Assembly: GCF_000275845.1 (NCBI RefSeq)
Contig: NW_006766983.1
Coordinates: 1 to 12,154, forward strand
Direction of reading: 5' to 3'
DNA: 12,154 bases
Origin: Dichomitus squalens LYAD-421 SS1
Taxonomy: Eukaryota > Basidiomycota > Agaricomycetes > Polyporales > Polyporaceae
The notes beneath the pieces were generated by a model. The model worked only from the letters and a program-made list of their open reading frames with translations, searched no databases and had not been told where the DNA came from. The position numbers and the translations under genes are program-made. Positions 7,132-12,154 of the stretch are shown one piece after another (the first letter of the stretch is position 1; every line of letters begins with the position of its first letter).

Positions 7132-9314
7132 ATGGATCGCGACGCGCAACGGGACGAAGAAAAGTCTGAGAAAGATATGAAGCAGGCTGAAGATGCTGTG
7201 GTCGATGTCCTCGTCGATGACAGTAGCCAGCGTTCGGCGCCCTCAAAGGAGGAAGAGAGACGGCTAGTGCGCAAGCTCGATCTGCGGGTGATGCCCATCT
7301 TGTGTATCATGTACCTCTTCGCCTGTAAGTTGACAACGTGCATGCCTTGCCGTCGATAGCACTATATTTGAACCTGCTACCCAAGCTCTCGACAGGACGA
7401 ACCTAGGGAACGCGCGTCTACAAGGTCTCCCGGCAGACGTCCTGGGAGGAGACCCAACGGGTGTGCTATTTGACTGGGCGAATTCCGCGTTCTACTTTCC
7501 ATTTGTAAATCCAGTTCTTCTCGCCTCATTCCCTGCATGAGCATAACATATGCCCCAGATAATCTGCCAAATCCCAGGCCTCGTCATCTCAAAGCTATAT
7601 TCTCCCCGCATTTGGATCGGATGTGTGGCGATCGGATGGGGCATATCGTCCACGCTTATGGTACGTTACTTCCACATCCGTCCAATCTCCTACTCATTGT
7701 GGGATATAGGCCTCGGTCTTTAACTTTCCAGGCCTCCTGGTGTCTCGCCTTGCCTTGGGATTGTTCGAATCCGGGTACAGTCCCATGCTGCCTCTCTACC
7801 TATGTGCGTACTTCACGTCGCCTGCAGCTGCCCTTATCTTCACTTATATGTCATGCTTCAGCTTTTTTCTATACCAGGGAGGAGTTCGGCGTCCGCACCT
7901 CGTGGTGGTACATGTTCTCGGCCGTCGCAGGCGCGTTTGGCGGCTTGATCGCCTTCGGTGTCCAGCACATCCACGCCGCGATTGCGCAGTGGCGACTGTT
8001 GTTCATCATCGAGGGCATCCCGACGATATTGTTGGGTGTATTGGCCTTATTCGTTTTGCATGATCGACCTGAGGAAACTCCTTTGTTGACCGAACGGGAG
8101 CGCGAGATTGCTCTCGAGCGCGGTAACAGAGGGGGAAGGGCTGATGTCGGGAGGGTGATTCAAAGGAGTGAGCCTTCGAGAGTATTATTGATGTACTTGC
8201 TCATGATCCCTTCTGTCTACAGAACACATACCGATGGCGCTTAAAGACTGGAAGGTACGTCGCAGTATCTCCGATATGTACATGGATTGCTTATCTGTAT
8301 ATGTTCACATAGCTTTACGCCGCTGGAGCGATGCTCTTTTCGGGCAACACCGGGCTCACAAGCCTCCAAGCGTTCTTACCCACTATCATCGCAAGCTTTG
8401 ACTTTGGCTGTGAGTCGGATCCTATAGAACTCACATGCGCGGACTGACATGTGCATGTAGCCGACGCTGTGGACCAGATACTTACGGTCCCGCCCTATGC
8501 GGTAGCTGTTCTAGTTCTCTGTGCCTTTGGTTACTGTTCAGATCGGCTGCAACGTCGCGGCCCCTTCATTTCTTGTGCGAGTATTATTGGAGGAATAGGA
8601 TACATGTTCGTAATCCCACACTCTGTCGGGTCTGGCAGCTAATCAACAGATGTGTCTTTACTATTACAGACTACTGCTGACGGTGCATTCGAATAATCAC
8701 GTGCGGTACTTCGCGACATTCTGCACCGCAACTGGCATCTTTTCGACCATCGCGTTCATCATCGGATGGTGTAAGTTCCAAGCCCGTGATTCTCATATTT
8801 GGACCGACCACAATTTTTGCAGTCAATCATAATCTTGGTTCGGAGACCAAGAGAGCAACGGGTTTGCCATTGTACATGGCCATCGGTCACTGCGGAAGTA
8901 TAATGGGCTCGCACTTGTTCCCATCTAGTGAGGGACCGCTTTACTTGTGAGTCGACCATTCCACGCGGATATCAGCAGCTCAAGCGGCGTGACCGGACCA
9001 TCAGGAAAGGGAACGCGGTGTGTTGCGGCCTGATGTTTTTCTGTTCCATTGTCGCCATTTCAATTTCCGTGAGTGTCCCATTGTTCCCGTCCAAAAACGT
9101 GCGCTAAGTAAACCGATGCTACAGACGTACTATATTCGGGAGAACCGACGTCGGGATGAGAAATACGGCAAACCGATCCCCGGCGCTCCAGTAGATGTCT
9201 CGGAGCTTGCAGACGAGGTACGTATTGCGCGGACTCGGCGGACTCAGTCATCGTACCCACCTTGATGTCTTCTTCTCGTTTTTACAGGCACCCAACTTCC
9301 GCTACACCCCGTAA
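7132..9314 (+). CDS. MFS transporter, allantoate permease (Dal5/ACS) family, 13 exons
   Basis: Plasma-membrane proton-coupled importer of a small organic anion; family members carry allantoate, ureidosuccinate, nicotinate, pantothenate or similar, and the substrate here is unknown. Exons: 7132-7324, 7386-7504, 7559-7660, 7710-7803, 7862-8167, 8223-8254, 8313-8409, 8461-8605, 8670-8770, 8823-8946, 9005-9068, 9125-9217, 9288-9314, giving 498 aa, the family's normal length. Family landmarks: LDRTNLGNARLQGL at 66-79 after membrane segment 1, SRLALGLFESGYSP, SFFYTREEFGVR, central loop beginning DRPEETP near 237, LTVPPYAVA, GYCSDRLQRRG near 338, GSETKRATGLPLYMAIG, STYYIRENRRRDEKYGK and the end NFRYTP. 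All splices keep frame; the 12 introns are 49-70 nt, and exons of 32 and 27 nt are the smallest. One donor (8606) is the non-standard GTTCGT. ATG 7069 is in frame 21 codons upstream but lies too close to the TATA box. No lesion is visible. Confidence 0.93.
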
Positions 9315-9433
9315 GCTCTCCCTCAAAACCGACTGGAGTGCCCAGTCTTTAAGGGAAGAGCCCGCACCAATGTTATACAGTAGCATACATAGACCTATCC
9401 ACTGATTACGGAGAATCGAAGATCGCATGGATA
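9315..9433. other. Short convergent intergenic spacer
   Basis: Only 119 bp separate the stop codons of the transporter (+) and the F-box-like gene (-). The two 3' UTRs must be very short or overlap, which would give complementary transcript ends. Confidence 0.6.
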
Positions 9434-11097
9434 TCAGCTCACCAATTCGTCGGCGACTAAGTCCCAGAGCTCAAGTGTCTCATCTCGAGCGTTACTCAGA
9501 CCCTCCCTCTCTAAGACCGACTTCATCTCCTCGCTTCCAAGTTCCTCTACGCGCCAATGTCTGCCCAAGTCGTCACCGACCCCATCTTCAGCGGAAGTGT
9601 CGCCGCTAGCGGCGCACTGAGTCCATCCGCTCGCCAGCCTCCAGTAACCAGCGTTGAGTATGAGCCCATTGCTCGTGAAGACGATGGTTCGCAAGGACGG
9701 TACGGCGGCGACAAGGACCTCTGCAGCGCGACGCCAATGAGAACCTTCGCGGTGGCGCACGACAGTGACGAATTCAGCTGTGTAGGCAGCGTCAAAGTGG
9801 TTCGGTTGAACGAAGCACTCGATGATGACGCGGAGGTAGGCTAGATGCTGCAGCGATTTAATGACTGAGCAGATTCTATCCTGTAGAGTCCGAATGATGT
9901 ATCCTTAGTATTGTTGAATCATCGCTTCTCAGAAGACACGTTACTCACCACCAGGCTGTCCCATTGCAGAGGAGCTGGAATGTCCCGTAGTCCAAGCTCG
10001 TCAAGGGAGACGCCGTCGCACCGCATGGTGAGCAGGAGATGTGTCATCGTTGTTCGCACCTCCGTAGGGAAGAGCCCGCTGGAGAGGACATCTAGTACAG
10101 GTGGCACGAGCCGGAGGTTGGTCAGCTCGAGGAACTGCGGGGGCGTGGCACGCAAAATTTCCGAGATGTAGACATCAAATTCGAGGTCGTCCCAACAATC
10201 AAGCGTTATACGGCGGATGGAGCAGCTGATGTTCAACGCAAAAAGGAGTTTGGGAGGGCAGGAGACGTGGTCAATCCGCTTCCAGCTGTTTGAGCTCGAT
10301 TCCTGTGCTCTCTTGTTGCTCTGGCGTATCGTGTCCTCATTGAACGCTATGGGCGACGGGTGGAACAGGAAGAGGCTCCCACTTAGGGACGGGAACATGT
10401 GCAGGAGGGCATCGAGGCGCGGTAGACCACGGACGATAGCAATCGTAAGCGAATGTACGGAGGGGAAACGAGGCCGTGTCTCGAATTCGTGGATGTATAT
10501 CTGACCCAGACCAAGCTCGAGGCTCTCCAAGGTAGCGGCGAGGTTCGACATGCTGTCAAGGTACACAGGAGAGGCAGGGTCGTAGTTGATGTTGCGGATG
10601 CGGATGGTCCGAACTGGAGATTGCATGATCCTGAGAAGCTCATGACCTCGCTGTGAATCTCCAAGGACCGCTAAGTCTTCTAGGGTAGACAAACCACCCA
10701 CAACGGGAACGACCCTACTATCATCCAGGTACGAGGGGTAGAGATCGCTTAGTGATAATGTGAGGTGCTTGAGGCGAGTCGCGCTTTTGATGATTGCAAT
10801 GAAAATAGTCGCGATGTCTGCGTTTGAGTCGTGGGGAATGAGGCCTCGGCGAGAGTATCTGAGCGGGGTGACTAGTCCACGTATGTGTCGTCCACGCACT
10901 TCTGGGTCGATGTAGATAAAGTCGTGGAAAGCGCGTACAATCCGTTCGTTGGTGAGGGTGACAGGGCGTAGACTCAGAAGACATTGAACTGCTTTGGGGC
11001 GGAGTGCGGAGCATGTGAGCGAGACGGCGAGTAGATCGGGGTATGTGTCCAGGAACTCGGTGATGGCCTCCAAGATGTCCTGGTGAAGCCTAACCAT
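9434..11097 (-). CDS. F-box-like protein with irregular leucine-rich repeats, join of 11097..9949 and 9880..9434
   Basis: Predicted 531 aa. Residues about 4-41 (LHQDILEAITEFLDTYPDLL and the following SLTCSALRPKAVQCLL) match the F-box-like start of the very large basidiomycete F-box families. The F-box is known to bind Skp1 in SCF ubiquitin ligases. Repeated short leucine-rich stretches follow (LKHLTLSL, LEDLAVLG, LESLELGL, VHSLTIAI, IRRITLD, LELTNLRL, THLLLT), as expected for a substrate-binding solenoid. One intron, 9948-9881 (68 nt, GTGAGT...CTACAG), joins WDSLV to DRICSVIK in phase 0. The second exon keeps the same style (LAYLRVIIECF, LRTIVFT) and ends in an acidic helix. Without the splice the protein would stop at about 392 aa. 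It faces the transporter tail to tail; no functional link to it is evident. The substrate is unknown. Confidence 0.85.
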
Positions 11098-11138
11098 GCT
11101 CGACTACGTGGCATTAGCGTCTCAGTGACCAAGCTATA

Positions 11139-11150
11139 ATACCTATATTC
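11139..11150 (-). promoter_or_regulatory. TATA-like sequence upstream of the F-box-like gene
   Basis: On the minus strand the sequence reads GAATATAGGTATTATAG just upstream of the ATG at 11097, so a transcript start some 15-25 bp before the ATG would fit. Weak, position-based evidence. Confidence 0.25.
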
Positions 11151-11219
11151 AGTATGTTGTGGTAGATGGGTCCTTGTGCATGCTGTTCATACCGTCAAAA
11201 TGATAGGCCCCGCATCAAA

Positions 11220-11365
11220 ATACGACCTTCATCAGGAAACCTGGGAATCCCTTAATGCCCCTTAAACTCGCCTTTAAGGGCGTTAAGACGCTTAAGATGG
11301 CTTTAAGATCATATAAGACGTAAGAATTAAGATGCTCAATTAAGACACATTAAGACGATTAAGAT
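11220..11365. repeat. Cluster of TTAAGA direct repeats
   Basis: Exact TTAAGA begins at 11283, 11292, 11303, 11327, 11340, 11350 and 11359, with degenerate copies (TAAGA) at 11314 and 11321. Spacing is mostly 9-13 bp. Just before them CGCCTTTAAGGGCG (near-palindromic) and CCCTTAA occur. Similar TTAAG words recur at 11530-11565. No coding potential is seen. It looks like a transposon end, a subterminal repeat region or a protein-binding array, but I cannot assign a family. Confidence 0.6.
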
Positions 11366-11608
11366 GGGCGAATGCGAATACGTTCTACACCGTCGTCGCG
11401 TGCACCGGCCTCTGTCACAATGTCTGTACACGCTCCAACTGGTCTCTCTTGGTCTCTCACTCTGCTCCGCTCCATCATTGACACGCTGTACGGAGTTGAG
11501 GGTGAGCAGCTCGAAGATATGGCGTGGGAGAGCTAAGTGGCTTAAGGCGCTAAGCCATTAAGCTTATGCACGGTTTACTGATGTTGGTCGGAGACTCGGA
11601 GCAAGTGA
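11366..11608. other. Non-coding spacer with a second TTAAG group
   Basis: No supported gene. At about 11530-11565 the words GGCTTAAGGCG, CTAAGCC and ATTAAGCTTA form a second, partly inverted TTAAG group. It lies between the main cluster and the broken retroelement, so it may belong to the same repeat. Confidence 0.4.
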
Positions 11609-12154
11609 TCAGATCCGGATTAAATTCGGAGCCAAGCCGGCAACCGTATTAGAGGCTTCCACGACCGCAGGTTCGAAGTTCTGACACTCCCTGATGCGCT
11701 TCAAGAGAGCCTTGTCCGGTACGACCGCAAGGTGTCCTCGTCGACTCGCCAGGATACGGAACTGTTCGGGCCGGAGCACCGTTCGAGCCAGGTTGTCTTC
11801 ACCATCACCGTGCTGATAGTCCGGTCGTCTCGACAGCGCGTCCGCGCGTCCGTTAGAGACACCAGGCTTGTGGGTGATGACGAAGTCGAACCGCGATAGA
11901 TACAGGGCCCATCGCGCCTGTCTGCGAGTGAGGTTCTGCGCCGTCCTCCAGTACTCGAGGTTCTTGTGGTCCGACTCAATCTCGAACTGGGAGGGGAGAC
12001 CTTCGAGGTAGTGACGCCACGCTTGCAGGGCACGGATGATCGCGAGCATCTCCTTGTCATAGATCTCGTAGTTCCGTTCAGCATCGTTCATGGACTCGGA
12101 GTGGTACGCGATCGGGTGAAACTTTCCATCGTCGCCCTCTTGGGACAGGACCGC
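11609..12154 (-). mobile_element. Ty3/Gypsy retrotransposon remnant (RNase H region)
   Basis: Only the minus strand encodes recognisable Gypsy pol sequence here. The element enters from the right edge, and its coding similarity stops at 11609, before the integrase zinc-binding domain normally follows. The side towards 11600 is therefore truncated or replaced. No LTR is seen next to the break. Confidence 0.85.
11609..12154 (-). CDS. Partial Gypsy polyprotein: RNase H domain and linker, truncated
   Basis: The frame is open from the window edge (AVLSQEGDDG) to a TGA at 11611-11609, 181 residues. Ty3/Gypsy RNase H landmarks are in order: HPIAYHSESMNDAERNY, YDKEMLAIIRAL with the catalytic Glu, ESDHKNLEYW with the catalytic Asp, RQARWALYLSRFDF, and HKPGVSNGRADALSRR with the last metal-binding Asp. 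The RNase H family degrades the RNA strand of the RNA-DNA hybrid during reverse transcription. A linker (VLRPEQFRILA, RIRECQNFEP) of the kind found before the integrase is present, but the protein stops at APNLIRI. The catalytic residues inside the window are intact; reverse transcriptase would lie to the right. Either the element is 3'-truncated or this stop is a disabling break. Confidence 0.88.
   Translation of the reverse strand, partial: AVLSQEGDDGKFHPIAYHSESMNDAERNYEIYDKEMLAIIRALQAWRHYLEGLPSQFEIESDHKNLEYWRTAQNLTRRQARWALYLSRFDFVITHKPGVSNGRADALSRRPDYQHGDGEDNLARTVLRPEQFRILASRRGHLAVVPDKALLKRIRECQNFEPAVVEASNTVAGLAPNLIRI

Noticed and set aside
7537..8244. A single uninterrupted 235-codon gene in the transporter region
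   Set aside because: It reads through three introns; only the part after 7862 is transporter-like in this frame, and the spliced model gives continuous family similarity.

Overview
The window looks like nuclear DNA of an Agaricomycete (mushroom-forming basidiomycete, probably close to the Polyporales). The reasons are genes cut by many 49-70 nt GT-AG introns, GC-rich third codon positions, a lineage-typical F-box/LRR-like protein, a Dal5-type transporter with the sequence style of that group, and Ty3/Gypsy debris at both ends. No prokaryotic features, tRNA genes or CRISPR arrays were found.

Layout, left to right. (1) 1-580: the end of an LTR retrotransposon, with a purine-rich tract followed by a 566 bp LTR bounded by TGTCACAG...CTGTGACA. 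It carries its own TATA box and three TGASTCA (Gcn4/AP-1 type) sites about 54 bp apart. (2) 581-825: a short coding-like stretch joined to the LTR, possibly the last exon of a gene hit by the insertion. (3) About 826-2490: no convincing gene. (4) 2607-3849, + strand: a two-exon C2H2 zinc-finger transcription factor of 397 aa, with probable extra introns in both UTRs. (5) 4515-5981, + strand: an unrecognised protein with two predicted membrane segments, a PAM2-like (poly(A)-binding-protein binding) motif and a charged C-terminal helix. (6) 5982-7043: intergenic DNA with two neighbouring strong inverted repeats, then a CCAAT/TATA promoter. (7) 7132-9314, + strand: a 13-exon MFS transporter of the allantoate permease (Dal5/ACS) family, reconstructed here to 498 aa. 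(8) 11097-9434, - strand: a two-exon F-box-like protein with irregular leucine-rich repeats, 531 aa, convergent with the transporter and only 119 bp from it. (9) 11220-11560: a cluster of TTAAG(A) direct repeats. (10) 12154-11609, - strand: the RNase H part of a Gypsy polyprotein, running off the right edge and stopping before the integrase.

The host genes do not form an obvious pathway or biosynthetic cluster. They look like four ordinary accessory genes (regulator, membrane protein, transporter, ubiquitin-ligase adaptor-like protein) lying between two retroelement remnants. The most unusual items are the membrane protein with the PAM2-like motif, the phased TGASTCA sites in the LTR, the zinc-finger intron whose retention would delete the DNA-binding domain, the paired hairpins upstream of the transporter, and the TTAAGA array. 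All calls come from reading the sequence alone; splice sites were chosen by consensus, reading frame and family resemblance.
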